From: Corynebacterium maris DSM 45190 | GTDB lineage: Bacteria; Actinomycetota; Actinomycetes; Mycobacteriales; Mycobacteriaceae | NCBI RefSeq assembly: GCF_000442645.1 | Contig: NC_021915.1 | Coordinates: 1,798,001-1,862,000 of the forward strand | Direction of reading: 5' to 3' | Length of the DNA stretch: 64,000 nucleotides | Shown here: piece by piece, positions 24,330 to 32,506 of the stretch | Numbering within the stretch: the stretch's first letter is position 1 | Layout of the letters: each line of letters starts with the position of its first letter | Notes under the pieces: model-generated | The model's database searches: none | Told to the model about the DNA's origin: nothing | What the model saw: only the letters and a program-made list of their open reading frames with translations | Position numbers and translations under genes: made by a program

Positions 24330-25121
24330 TTAGGTCTCGAGGATGTCGTTCATCGTGTTCAGGATGAGGCGGTGGGCCGGGGAGGTGCCGGCGATGACGC
24401 CCGTGGAGCGTGGGGTCCACGGCTGGCCGAAGGCGTCGGTGACCACGCCCCCGGCGGAACGCACCAGCAGGACGCCGGCCGCGTTGTCCCACATGTACGG
24501 CGAAAAGCTGATCGCGGCGTCGAAGATGCCTTGGGCGGTGAAGCCTAAGTCGATGCCGACGGAGCCGGTGATGCGCGGGCGCAGCGGCGAGGCGGTCAGC
24601 CGGGCCAGCAGTTCAAAGCGGGAGGTTTCGGAGAACACGTGGCCGGCTTTGGAGCCCAGCGAGGAGAACCCGACTTGGGCGACCAGGGCGTCGCGTTCGG
24701 TGATGGCCGGCAGCGGGCGGCCGCCGAGATGGACCGGGCCGCCTTTCACCGCGGTCAGGCGGGTGCGCAGCGTGGGAATCGAGGTGACGGCCACGACGGG
24801 TTCGTCGTCGAGGACGAGGGTGGCGAGGATGGCGCAGGAGGGGTTGCCCGCGGCGTAGTTGGAGGTGCCGTCGATCGGATCGACGATCCAGGTGGCTTCG
24901 GGGTTGTAGACGCCGCCGGCTTCTTCCCCGTAGACGTCGATGCCGGTCTCTTCGCGCAGGCGAGAGCGCAGCAGCGCTTCAATCGCCAGGTCCACCTCGG
25001 TGGCGAAGTCGCCCTGCTTCTTGTGGTGGGCGGGCATGGCGCCCAATCCGTCCGTGAACAGGCGCTCCGCGTCTTCGACGGCGGCGACCGCCACCTCGAG
25101 CATGTTCTCCAGGGTGCGCAT
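24330..25121 (-). CDS. impA: Inositol-monophosphatase family phosphatase
   Basis: This 263-residue Mg-dependent phosphatase has the family motifs YGEEAGG, WIVDPIDGTSNYA (metal-binding aspartates) and MWDNAAG. In C. glutamicum the impA gene lies in the same place between hisF and hisA. A different IMPase-family protein is the histidinol-phosphate phosphatase HisN there, so impA should not be called HisN without testing. It may act on inositol phosphate or another sugar phosphate. It lies 6 bp after hisA and 44 bp before hisF on the same strand. An alternative ATG at residue 7 exists. Confidence 0.85.
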   Translation of the reverse strand: MRTLENMLEVAVAAVEDAERLFTDGLGAMPAHHKKQGDFATEVDLAIEALLRSRLREETGIDVYGEEAGGVYNPEATWIVDPIDGTSNYAAGNPSCAILATLVLDDEPVVAVTSIPTLRTRLTAVKGGPVHLGGRPLPAITERDALVAQVGFSSLGSKAGHVFSETSRFELLARLTASPLRPRITGSVGIDLGFTAQGIFDAAISFSPYMWDNAAGVLLVRSAGGVVTDAFGQPWTPRSTGVIAGTSPAHRLILNTMNDILET

Positions 25122-25127
25122 CGTCGG

Positions 25128-25865
25128 TTACTTGCCTGCCACGGCGGCCAGGGCGTCGGTCAGGGTGAAGCGGTTTTCGTAGAGGGCTTTGCCGATGATG
25201 ACGGAGTCAATGTCTTCGTCCGCGTGGGCGGCGACGGCGGTGACGTCCGCGATGGAGGAGATTCCGCCGGAAGCGGTGATGGCGGCGTCGGTGGCGGCGG
25301 AGACTTCGCGCAGCAGGTCGATGTTCGGCCCGGCCAGGGTGCCGTCCTTCGACACGTCGGTGACCACGAAGCGCTGGCAGCCGGCGGAGTCGAGCCGCTC
25401 GAGCACCTCCCACAGGTCGCCGCCGTCGGAGACCCACCCGTTGCCCTTCGTGCGCCATTCGCCGTTTTCGTTGCGCACCGCGATGTCCACGGCCACTTTG
25501 TCGCCGTAGTCGCCGAGCACGCGGGCGATCCACTCCGGTTTCTGCAGGGCGGCGGTGCCGATGTTGACGCGCTGCGCCCCGGTCGCCAGCGCGCGTTGCA
25601 GGGACTCGTCGTCGCGGATGCCGCCGGTCAGCTCGACCTTGACGTCGAGTTTCCCGGTGATCTCCGCCATGAGCTCATGGTTGGAGCCGCGGCCGAAGGC
25701 GGCGTCGAGGTCCACGAAATGCAGCCATTCGGCGCCCTGTTCCTGCCACTTCAGCGCGGATTCCAGCGGGGTTCCGTAGGATTTTTCGGTGCCGGCTTCG
25801 CCCTGGTCGAGGCGGACGGCCTGGCCATCGACGACGTCCACGGCGGGAAGAAGGGTAAAAGTCAT
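25128..25865 (-). CDS. hisA: ProFAR isomerase HisA (possibly bifunctional PriA type)
   Basis: It isomerises ProFAR to PRFAR in histidine synthesis. The 245-residue beta-alpha barrel begins TFTLLPAVDVVDGQAVRL, with the catalytic Asp10. VELTGGIRDDESLQ and VTDVSKDGTLAGPN (second catalytic Asp) are present, and ASGGISS forms a phosphate loop. In some actinobacteria this enzyme (PriA) also serves as TrpF. C. glutamicum has a separate trpF fusion, and this window cannot decide. The gene heads the impA-hisF-hisI run here because hisH has been separated from it. Confidence 0.96.
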   Translation of the reverse strand: MTFTLLPAVDVVDGQAVRLDQGEAGTEKSYGTPLESALKWQEQGAEWLHFVDLDAAFGRGSNHELMAEITGKLDVKVELTGGIRDDESLQRALATGAQRVNIGTAALQKPEWIARVLGDYGDKVAVDIAVRNENGEWRTKGNGWVSDGGDLWEVLERLDSAGCQRFVVTDVSKDGTLAGPNIDLLREVSAATDAAITASGGISSIADVTAVAAHADEDIDSVIIGKALYENRFTLTDALAAVAGK

Positions 25866-25872
25866 GTGCCCT

Positions 25873-25878
25873 ATCCTA
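25873..25878 (-). promoter_or_regulatory. Candidate -10 box of hisA, leaderless mRNA
   Basis: TAGGAT on the minus strand ends 7 nt before the hisA ATG at 25865, and no ribosome-binding sequence lies between them. That is the spacing of a corynebacterial leaderless promoter. It would give hisA-impA-hisFI its own transcription start, which is needed because the next gene upstream runs in the opposite direction. No clear -35 is visible. Confidence 0.5.
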
Positions 25879-25932
25879 GCGGCAGCCCGCCGGCCGCCCC
25901 CGGTATCCCCTCTCCCCCGCCCCAGGCGTTGC

Positions 25933-25947
25933 TACACTTTTTACACT
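25933..25947 (+). promoter_or_regulatory. Candidate promoter of the osmoprotectant ABC operon
   Basis: Two TACACT hexamers (25933-25938 and 25942-25947) occur as a short direct repeat in the AT-richest part of the 129-bp gap between divergent hisA and the ABC operon. Either could serve as a -10 box. The leader would be about 40-55 nt. Confidence 0.35.
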
Positions 25948-25994
25948 CCCCGGGTAGCCGCCCGCCTCCCGCAGACAGACAGGACATGGACGCG

Positions 25995-26813
25995 ATGATC
26001 ACCTTCGACGGCGTCACCAAGGATTACCCCGGGTCGGCCGGCCCCGCGGTCGAGGACTTCGACCACACTTTCAGCGAGGGCACCATCACGGCCCTGGTGG
26101 GCTCGTCCGGCTGCGGAAAAACCACCTTGTTGCGCATGATCAATCGAATGGTCGACCCTACGGCGGGCCGGGTGCTCATCGACGGCGAGGACGTCGCCGA
26201 GCTCGATCCGGTGCAGGTGCGCCGCCGCATCGGGTACGTCATCCAAGGCTCGGGCCTGCTGCCGCACCGCACCGTGGAGCAGAACGTCTTGACGGTGCCG
26301 TCGCTGCGCCGCGAGCCGCCCGCCCGTGACGTCGGCGAGCTGTTGGAGTTGGTGGGGTTGCCGGAGTCGTTGCGGCGGCGCTATCCGGCGGAGTTGTCCG
26401 GCGGGCAGGCGCAGCGCGTCGGCGTGGCCCGCGCCCTGGCGCATGACCCGAAGATCCTGTTGATGGATGAGCCTTTCGGCGCGGTGGATCCGGTCGTGCG
26501 CCGGGAGTTGCAGGCCGGGCTACGTTCCCTGCAGGACACGATGAACAAGACCATCCTGCTGGTCACCCACGACATGGACGAGGCGGTCTCCTTGGCCGAC
26601 GAGATCGTGTTGCTGGCGGACGGCGCGCGCATCGCCCAGGCCGGCCCGCCGGCTGAGCTGCTGCGCAACCCCGCCAGCGACTTCGTCCGCCGTTTCATCG
26701 GCAGTGACCGCCGCACCGTGCACATCGACGGGGACGCGGTGCGCGACGGGGAAGGCCGCATCGTCGGATTTCTGCCCGACGCGGCCGGGGCGGCGGGGAA
26801 CGCCTCCTCATGA
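25995..26813 (+). CDS. Osmoprotectant ABC transporter ATPase (ProV/OpuCA-like)
   Basis: This is the energising subunit of a glycine-betaine/choline-type importer. The 272-residue protein has Walker A GSSGCGKTT (about residues 36-44), the signature LSGGQAQRVGVARAL, Walker B ILLMDEPFGAVDP and the switch histidine LLVTHDMDEA. The regulatory CBS domains found in many OpuCA/ProV proteins are absent; only a short tail follows the ATPase. ATG 25995 has AGGA 10 nt upstream, while ATG 25986 would be almost touching it. The gene overlaps the next one by 4 nt (ATGA). Confidence 0.92.
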   Translation: MITFDGVTKDYPGSAGPAVEDFDHTFSEGTITALVGSSGCGKTTLLRMINRMVDPTAGRVLIDGEDVAELDPVQVRRRIGYVIQGSGLLPHRTVEQNVLTVPSLRREPPARDVGELLELVGLPESLRRRYPAELSGGQAQRVGVARALAHDPKILLMDEPFGAVDPVVRRELQAGLRSLQDTMNKTILLVTHDMDEAVSLADEIVLLADGARIAQAGPPAELLRNPASDFVRRFIGSDRRTVHIDGDAVRDGEGRIVGFLPDAAGAAGNASS

Positions 26814-27451
26814 ACCTCACCTGGATCGGAAACAACCTGGATCGCATCGGCGAGCTCGCGGTGACGCACGCGTCGTTGGCGTTGCCCGCGATCCTCGCTT
26901 CCGTCGTCGTCGCCCTGCCCATCGGGTGGGTGGCGCATCGGTGGCCGCGCGGCCGCGACGTGCTGGTGTCCTTGGCGGGCGTCCTGTACGCCATCCCCTC
27001 ACTGGCGTTGTTCATCGTCATGCCGCTGGTGCTGGGCACCTCGATCGTCTCCCCGCTGAACGTGGTGGTGGCGTTGACGCTGTACGGAATCGCGCTGCAG
27101 GTGCGCACCACGGCGGACGCCTTCGACTCCGTGCCTGCCGTGCAGCGGCAGACGGCGGTGGCGTTGGGTTACGGGCCTCTGCGCCGGGTGATGCAGGTGG
27201 AGCTGCCGTTGGCGGGCCCGATCATTCTGGGCGGCGCCCGGGTGGTTTCGGCGTCGACGATCAGCCTGATCTCGGTGGGCGCCCTGATCGGCGTCTCCTC
27301 CCTGGGGTCCTTCTTCACCGAGGGTTTCCAGCGTTCCTTCCCCACTGAAATCGCGGTGGGCATCGTGGCCACCGTGCTGCTGGCGCTGCTGTTCGACGCC
27401 GTCCTCGTCCTCATCGGGCGGCTGACCATGCCGTGGAAGCGAGCCGCATGA
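26810..27451 (+). CDS. Osmoprotectant ABC transporter permease (OpuCB-like)
   Basis: This 213-residue membrane permease has about five or six hydrophobic segments. The MetI-type coupling-loop region is ALGYGPLRRVMQVELPLAGPIILGG, which docks with the ATPase. It begins inside the stop of the ATPase gene and ends inside the start of the second permease gene (4-nt overlaps both sides), so the four genes form one operon. Together with the second permease it should form the membrane channel for a quaternary-amine osmolyte. Confidence 0.92.
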   Translation: MNLTWIGNNLDRIGELAVTHASLALPAILASVVVALPIGWVAHRWPRGRDVLVSLAGVLYAIPSLALFIVMPLVLGTSIVSPLNVVVALTLYGIALQVRTTADAFDSVPAVQRQTAVALGYGPLRRVMQVELPLAGPIILGGARVVSASTISLISVGALIGVSSLGSFFTEGFQRSFPTEIAVGIVATVLLALLFDAVLVLIGRLTMPWKRAA

Positions 27452-28113
27452 CTTTTCTCCTTGAGGCCCTGGGCCTGATCGTCGACCCGGCTTACGTCGC
27501 GGAACATCTTCGGCGCATCGGCGAACATCTCGTGCTCGCCGGGCTCGGGGTCTTATTCGCCGCGCTGATCGGCCTGCCGGTCGGGTTGTGGCTGGGGCAT
27601 CGGCGCCGCGGGGCGTCCGCGGTGTTGGCGCTCTCCGGCGCATTTCGGGCGCTGCCGTCGCTGGGGCTGTTGACGTGGCTGACCCTGGAGCTGAGCTTCG
27701 GGATCAGGATGCCGATCGTGCCCACCACCATCGTGTTGTTGCTGCTCGGTCTGGCGCCGATCCTGGCCAATTCGTTTTCCGGGTTGGCGTCGGTGCCCGC
27801 CGACGTGGTGGATTCCGCCCGCGCGGTCGGGCATACGGAAGCCCAGATTCTGCGCCAGGTGGAACTTCCCCTGGCGGCCCCGACCATCGTCGGCGGGCTC
27901 CGCTCCGCGGTGGTGCAGACCATGGCCACAGCCACCGTCGCCGCCTACATCGGCCTCGGCGGGCTGGGCCGCTACCTGCTGGACGGGCTCGCCGTCCAGG
28001 ACTATGCCCGCATGTTGGCCGGCGCGCTGCTGATCATGGCCGTCACCCTCGTCCTCGACGGGGTGTTGGGCTGGGCGCAGCGGATGGTCCGGCCGCGGGG
28101 AGTCACGGCGTGA
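27448..28113 (+). CDS. Osmoprotectant ABC transporter permease (OpuCD-like)
   Basis: This is the second 221-residue permease of the same importer. It has a coupling motif AVGHTEAQILRQVELPLAAPTIVGG and the C-terminal GLGGLGRYLLDGL that typify OpuC/OsmU permeases. ATG 27448 overlaps the stop of the preceding gene as ATGA; a longer in-frame start at 27433 would overlap more and is less likely. The substrate-binding lipoprotein gene follows 67 bp downstream. Confidence 0.92.
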   Translation: MTFLLEALGLIVDPAYVAEHLRRIGEHLVLAGLGVLFAALIGLPVGLWLGHRRRGASAVLALSGAFRALPSLGLLTWLTLELSFGIRMPIVPTTIVLLLLGLAPILANSFSGLASVPADVVDSARAVGHTEAQILRQVELPLAAPTIVGGLRSAVVQTMATATVAAYIGLGGLGRYLLDGLAVQDYARMLAGALLIMAVTLVLDGVLGWAQRMVRPRGVTA

Positions 28114-28180
28114 GCGTCCCCGCCTACCTATGATGGCGGGAAACCCGTCCGCCGGATATCCTAGAAAGCAGTGCCCCGCC

Positions 28181-29122
28181 ATGAAGAAACGTTTTTCTCT
28201 CCTCGCAGCCCTCACGGCCTCCGCAGTCGTGCTCGTCGGCTGCACCGACTCTGATCCGACGGGCGGCGAGGACGCCGCCGGCACGGGTGGCGCCGCCGCG
28301 GCGGAGACCATCGTCATCGGCACCGCCAACTTCCCCGAGTCCGAGATCATCGGCCAGGTCTGGGCGGTCGCCCTCGAAGAAGAGGGATTCGACGTGGAGG
28401 TCAACTCCGGCATCGGTTCCCGCGAGGTCTACACCGGCGCGATCGAGGAAGGCTCCGTCCACGTGTTCCCGGAGTACACGGGTTCGCTGGCGCAGTTCTA
28501 CGACGCCGAGGTCCCCGCCGGCGCGGATTCCGAGGAGGTCGCCGCCGCGCTGAGAGAGGCGCTGCCGGGGGACCTGGCGATCAGCGAGCTAGCCCCGGGA
28601 CAGAACTCGGATTCCTTCCAGGTGCTGCCCGAAACCGCCGAAGAATATGACCTGACCACCATCGGGGATCTGGCGAACCTGGACGAGATCGTGCTGGCCT
28701 CCCAACCGGAGACGATGGAACGCCCCTTCAACCCCGAGGGCCTGGAAGCCGTCTACGGGGTGCCGGCGGAGTCCATCGAACTCAACGCCATCTCCGACGG
28801 CGGCGGCCCGCTCACCGTTTCCGCGCTGGTGCAGGGGGCGGCGGACGTGGCCAACATCTACACCACCACACCGAACTACGACTCCGAGGGCAACCCCGTC
28901 GAGCTGGTCACCTTGGAGGACCCGGAGTCCATCATCCTGCCGGAGAACGTCACCGCGCTCTACCGCGCCGACGACGTCCCGGCGGAAGTGCTCGACGTGA
29001 TCAACGGCGTAAACGCGGACCTGACCACCGAGCGGCTCATCGAGTTCAACGAGCGCAACATCGGCGAGGAGAAGGCCGACCCCTCCGTCATCGCCGAGGA
29101 CTTCATCGCGGAGCGTGATTAA
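28181..29122 (+). CDS. Osmoprotectant-binding lipoprotein (OpuCC/OsmF-like)
   Basis: This 313-residue extracytoplasmic binding protein has a lipoprotein signal peptide (MKKRFSLLAALTASAVVLVGC, lipobox LVGC with Cys21). A low-complexity Gly/Ala/Asp linker follows, then an OpuAC-type binding fold beginning ETIVIGTANFPESEIIGQ. EYTGSLAQFYD and ALVQGAADVANIYTTTP are typical of betaine/choline binders. ATG 28181 is preferred because it starts the signal peptide; ATG 28130 would add 17 non-signal residues. Lgt encoded at 20518 would lipidate it. The exact osmolyte is not determined. Confidence 0.9.
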   Translation: MKKRFSLLAALTASAVVLVGCTDSDPTGGEDAAGTGGAAAAETIVIGTANFPESEIIGQVWAVALEEEGFDVEVNSGIGSREVYTGAIEEGSVHVFPEYTGSLAQFYDAEVPAGADSEEVAAALREALPGDLAISELAPGQNSDSFQVLPETAEEYDLTTIGDLANLDEIVLASQPETMERPFNPEGLEAVYGVPAESIELNAISDGGGPLTVSALVQGAADVANIYTTTPNYDSEGNPVELVTLEDPESIILPENVTALYRADDVPAEVLDVINGVNADLTTERLIEFNERNIGEEKADPSVIAEDFIAERD

Positions 29123-29126
29123 CGTC

Positions 29127-29648
29127 ATGGACGCCGCTGCGGTCATCGCGGAATTCGCCGCCCGCCCCGTCGACGCAGTCCGCGCCTTCCCGGAACTGAC
29201 CGGCGAGCAGCTCAACGCGCATCCGGGCGGGCATCCCAACTCGATCGCCTGGTTGCTGTGGCACTCCGGTCGCCAGGTCGACTCCCAGCTCGCGGAGCTG
29301 ACCGGTGACAAACAGCTGTGGTTCCGGGGCGGTTTCAAGGAGCGTTTCGGGCTGGGGCCGGCGGGCGACCACGACGGCATCGGGCATTCGGAGCAGCAGG
29401 CGCGGGCGATCGTCGTCGAGGATTGGGCGCTGCTCTGCGACTATCTGGAGGCCACGCTCCAGGCCGTCGTCGAGTACTGGCGTTCGCTGAGCGAGGCCGA
29501 ACTCGCCGAGATCATCGACGTCTCCTACACCCCACACGTCAGCCGCGGGGTGCGGTTGGTCTCGCTCATCGACGACTGCCAGCAGCACGTCGGCACGGCG
29601 AACCACATCGCCGGCGCGCTGTTGGGCGCCCCCGCCGGCATCTTCTAG
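29127..29648 (+). CDS. DinB-like four-helix protein
   Basis: The 173-residue protein resembles the DinB/DUF664 superfamily of metal-binding four-helix bundles, which includes mycothiol-dependent enzymes. Candidate metal ligands are the His in WLLWHSGRQVD and two in CQQHVGTANHIAGALL. It follows the binding-protein gene almost directly (ATG 29127 is 4 bp after its TAA; GTG 29115 would overlap it). It is therefore likely the last gene of the operon, although no link to osmolyte transport is known. Its stop lies 13 bp from the convergent hisH stop. Confidence 0.75.
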   Translation: MDAAAVIAEFAARPVDAVRAFPELTGEQLNAHPGGHPNSIAWLLWHSGRQVDSQLAELTGDKQLWFRGGFKERFGLGPAGDHDGIGHSEQQARAIVVEDWALLCDYLEATLQAVVEYWRSLSEAELAEIIDVSYTPHVSRGVRLVSLIDDCQQHVGTANHIAGALLGAPAGIF

Positions 29649-29661
29649 CGGCGCCGGCGGA

Positions 29662-30297
29662 TCAGAAGGAGTGCAGCCAGTTGCGCAGCAGCTGCGCGCC
29701 GGCGTCGCCGGACTTCTCCGGGTGGAACTGGGTGGCCCACAGCGGGCCGTTTTCCACGGCGGCGACGAAACGGTCGTCCTCGTGCTGCGCCCAGGACACC
29801 GTCGGCGGGGTGGTCAGCCCGTCGGTCTCCAGGTCCCACGTGCGCGCGGCGTAGGAGTGCACGAAGTAAAATCGCGTGTCTTCGTCGAGTCCGGCGAACA
29901 TCTCCGAGCCCGCCGAGGTCTCGACGGTGTTCCAGCCCATGTGCGGCAGGATCTCGGCCTGCAGCTTATCGACGCTGCCGGGCCACTCCCCGCACCCTTG
30001 GGTAGTCACGCCGTGTTCCGTGCCGGAGTCGAACAGCACCTGCATGCCGACGCAGATGCCCAACACCGGGCGGCCGCCGGCGAGTCGTTCGCCGATGGCG
30101 CGCGGCCCGTAGACGTCCCGCAGCCCGGCCATGCAGGCGGCGTACGCGCCGACGCCGGGCACCACGAGCCCGTCCTTGGCCACCGCGATCTTCGGGTCGG
30201 AGGTGACCGTCACGTCGGCGCCGACGCGCTCGAGGGCGCGCTGGGCGGAGCGGATGTTGCCGGATCCGTAGTCGAGCAGAGCGACAGTTTTAGCCAT
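29662..30297 (-). CDS. hisH: Imidazole glycerol-phosphate synthase, glutaminase subunit HisH
   Basis: HisH hydrolyses glutamine and channels ammonia to HisF. The 211-residue class-I amidotransferase has VALLDYGSGNIRS at the start, the nucleophile in LGICVGMQVLF, and the His-Glu dyad in TQFHPEKSGDAG. It ends next to the convergent DinB gene. In C. glutamicum hisA follows hisH directly; here about 3.8 kb of plus-strand genes intervene. The MFS gene lies 34 bp upstream on the same strand. Confidence 0.97.
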   Translation of the reverse strand: MAKTVALLDYGSGNIRSAQRALERVGADVTVTSDPKIAVAKDGLVVPGVGAYAACMAGLRDVYGPRAIGERLAGGRPVLGICVGMQVLFDSGTEHGVTTQGCGEWPGSVDKLQAEILPHMGWNTVETSAGSEMFAGLDEDTRFYFVHSYAARTWDLETDGLTTPPTVSWAQHEDDRFVAAVENGPLWATQFHPEKSGDAGAQLLRNWLHSF

Positions 30298-30331
30298 GTT
30301 CCCCAGCTTAATGCCCCGCCCCGGCGGCGCG

Positions 30332-31663
30332 TTATTTCTGCCTGGAGCGGCGGAAACCCGGTCGGCGCGGGCGCCGGTTGCGCCGCATGCCGGAGGTGAT
30401 CTGACGTCGAGGCCGGCCGAAGCTGATCGGGGTGACCCGGCCGCGGCGGATGCCCAGGATCCGGTCGGCGACGGTGATGACCAGGCCGAGGACGATGACG
30501 GCGGCGCCCGCCCCGAATGCGCCGGAGAACAGGAACATGGAGGCGACGGCGCCGAAGACCACGGAGCCGAGACCCGTGCCCGTGTCGAAGAAGATGTTCC
30601 ACACCGCGGACGCCTCCGAGAGTTTGGAGCGCGGGGTGCGCTGGAACATCGCCAGCAGAGATTCGTTCTGGACGGCGCCGAAACCGCCGCCGAAGAGCAG
30701 CGCCGCCAGCACCAGCAGCCAGACCGGCCAGCCGAACACGACCGTCGCCGTCATCAGCGCCATGCCGGTCAGGGCCAGCAGCTGGGAGGGCACGAGCAGC
30801 CGGCCGGGCTGGCCTGAGCGGTCCGCGGCCATGCCCACCAGGTAGCGGAACACCAGGGAGGCGCCGCCCACGATGGACAGCATGAATCCGCCGAGCACGG
30901 AACCGGCGGCCGCGTCCAAGTCCTCCACCGCCGCCGGCAGGAAGGACGACACCGCACCGAAGCTCATGGAGATCGTCAGCAGCGCCAGCGCCGGTACGGC
31001 CACCAGCTTCCACATCGGGGTGGGCGCGACGTCGGCCGCAGGGTCCGCCAGCGGCGCCGGGTCCGCCTTGAGCGCGGGGATGCGCAGGCACATCACGGCC
31101 GCGACGGAGGCGACCACCGCGGCGACGACGAACACGGTGTTATAGCTGAAGGCGTCGGCGAGGAACAGGCCCAGCGGGAGCCCGACCATCTGGGACAGTC
31201 CGATGAACACGCCGATCAGTCCGGTGGCTTTGCCCAGCAGGCGCGCGGGCACGAGTTCGGCGACCAGCGCCGACTGCGCGACGGTGATCGCGCCGAAGCC
31301 GGTGCCGCGCAGCGCGGAGAACAGCAGGACGATCCAGGCGTCCATCCCTAAGGTGTGCCCCAGCGCGGGCACGCCCAGCATGAACGCGGCCACGGTCATC
31401 ACCGGCCGGTAGCCGAAGCGCCGCAGCATCCACGGGGTGAACACTTGCGTGACGACGGTGGCGGCCATGAAGATGCCGGTCGTGCCGCCGGCCAGGGTGG
31501 CGGAGCCGCCGTGTTCTAAGACGGCGGTGGGCAGCACCGGCAGCAGCAGCGACCAGGCGCCGAAGGCGGAGGCGACGGCCACCAGGGTGGCCAGCACCCC
31601 GGGGATCGCCCAGACGTTGGTGTTTTGTCCGTCCCCGGTGTTAGGCCTCGCCTGCCCCGACAC
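30332..31663 (-). CDS. MFS transporter
   Basis: This 443-residue major-facilitator protein has about 12 membrane segments, a cytosolic loop after the second (PWMLRRFGYRPVM) and a very basic C-terminal tail (RRNRRPRRPGFRRSRQK). The start is a GTG at 31663 that overlaps the preceding small membrane protein gene by 23 nt. A membrane transporter occupies the same place between hisB and hisH in the C. glutamicum his cluster, so the location is ancestral. The substrate is unknown, and export of histidine is only a guess from context. Confidence 0.87.
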   Translation of the reverse strand: MSGQARPNTGDGQNTNVWAIPGVLATLVAVASAFGAWSLLLPVLPTAVLEHGGSATLAGGTTGIFMAATVVTQVFTPWMLRRFGYRPVMTVAAFMLGVPALGHTLGMDAWIVLLFSALRGTGFGAITVAQSALVAELVPARLLGKATGLIGVFIGLSQMVGLPLGLFLADAFSYNTVFVVAAVVASVAAVMCLRIPALKADPAPLADPAADVAPTPMWKLVAVPALALLTISMSFGAVSSFLPAAVEDLDAAAGSVLGGFMLSIVGGASLVFRYLVGMAADRSGQPGRLLVPSQLLALTGMALMTATVVFGWPVWLLVLAALLFGGGFGAVQNESLLAMFQRTPRSKLSEASAVWNIFFDTGTGLGSVVFGAVASMFLFSGAFGAGAAVIVLGLVITVADRILGIRRGRVTPISFGRPRRQITSGMRRNRRPRRPGFRRSRQK

Positions 31664-31871
31664 TTTCTCCGATCACTCCCAACAACATCAGCACCGCCGT
31701 CAGCACGGCGACCGCGGCGACGACCGCCATGATCAGCGTGGCCGCCTTGGAGCCGTTCTGGTAGGCGGAATACACGCCGCCGACCAGCAGGCCGGCGACG
31801 AGGAACAGCCCCCAGATTAACCACTGGGACCCGCCGAGGCCACTTGTCTCAGCGGCCAGAACCATATCCAT
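31641..31871 (-). CDS. Small two-helix membrane protein in the his operon
   Basis: The 76-residue product has two hydrophobic segments (about residues 18-34, WLIWGLFLVAGLLVGGV, and 45-68, TLIMAVVAAVAVLTAVLML) joined by a short polar loop. It lies 4 bp after hisB and overlaps the MFS gene by 23 nt, so it is co-transcribed. It corresponds in position to the small orf next to hisB in C. glutamicum. No function is known. Starts at residue 1 or residue 3 (both ATG) are possible. Confidence 0.7.
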   Translation of the reverse strand: MDMVLAAETSGLGGSQWLIWGLFLVAGLLVGGVYSAYQNGSKAATLIMAVVAAVAVLTAVLMLLGVIGESVGAGEA

Positions 31872-31875
31872 CGGG

Positions 31876-32478
31876 TTACAGCGCGCCCTTCGTGGACGGG
31901 ATCCCGGTCAGGCGCGTGTCGGCTTCCGTGGCCTCGCGCAGGGCGCGGGCGACGGCCTTGTACTCCGCCTCGGTGATGTGGTGGGGGTCGCGGCCGTAGT
32001 GCACGTTGACGTGCAGGGTGGTCCGCGAGTTCAGGGCCAGGGTCTCGAAGAAGTGCTGGTTGATCACCGTCGGGTAGTGCCCGCCGATGATGGTGTGGTG
32101 CAGGTAGTCCGGTTCGCCGTTCATGACGAAGTAGGGGCGGCCGGAGATGTCGATGACGGCTTCGACCAGGGCCTCGTCCATCGGCAGCTGACGCTGGCCG
32201 AAGCGGCGGATGCCCTTCTTGTCGCCGACCGCCTCGAGCAAGGCGACGCCCAGCACGATGGCGGTGTCTTCGACGGTGTGGTGGGCGTCGATCTCGACGT
32301 CGCCTTGAGCGTGCACGGTCAGGTCGAAGGCGCCGTGGGTGCCGAAGGCGGTGAGCATGTGGTCGAAGAAGGGCAGGCCGGTGGAGACGTCGGTCTGGCC
32401 GGTGCCGTCGAGGTTGATCTCGACGGTGATGTCGGATTCGGAGGTGGTGCGGGTGTGGCTCCCGATGCGCTCAGCCAT
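31876..32478 (-). CDS. hisB: Imidazoleglycerol-phosphate dehydratase
   Basis: It dehydrates imidazole glycerol phosphate to imidazole acetol phosphate. The 200-residue monofunctional enzyme (no fused phosphatase domain) carries the manganese-binding repeats FFDHMLTAFGTHGAFDL, EIDAHHTVEDTAIVLG and HHTIIGGHYPTV, and ends with HHITEAEYKAVARALREA. It lies 28 bp after hisC on the same strand. Confidence 0.97.
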   Translation of the reverse strand: MAERIGSHTRTTSESDITVEINLDGTGQTDVSTGLPFFDHMLTAFGTHGAFDLTVHAQGDVEIDAHHTVEDTAIVLGVALLEAVGDKKGIRRFGQRQLPMDEALVEAVIDISGRPYFVMNGEPDYLHHTIIGGHYPTVINQHFFETLALNSRTTLHVNVHYGRDPHHITEAEYKAVARALREATEADTRLTGIPSTKGAL

Positions 32479-32506
32479 GTCGGTGGCTCCTTGTCTTATG
32501 GGGCGG

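Noticed and set aside
24330..25121. Calling impA the histidinol-phosphate phosphatase (hisN) because it lies among his genes
   Set aside because: In C. glutamicum the enzyme with that role is a different IMPase-family gene; location alone is not enough.
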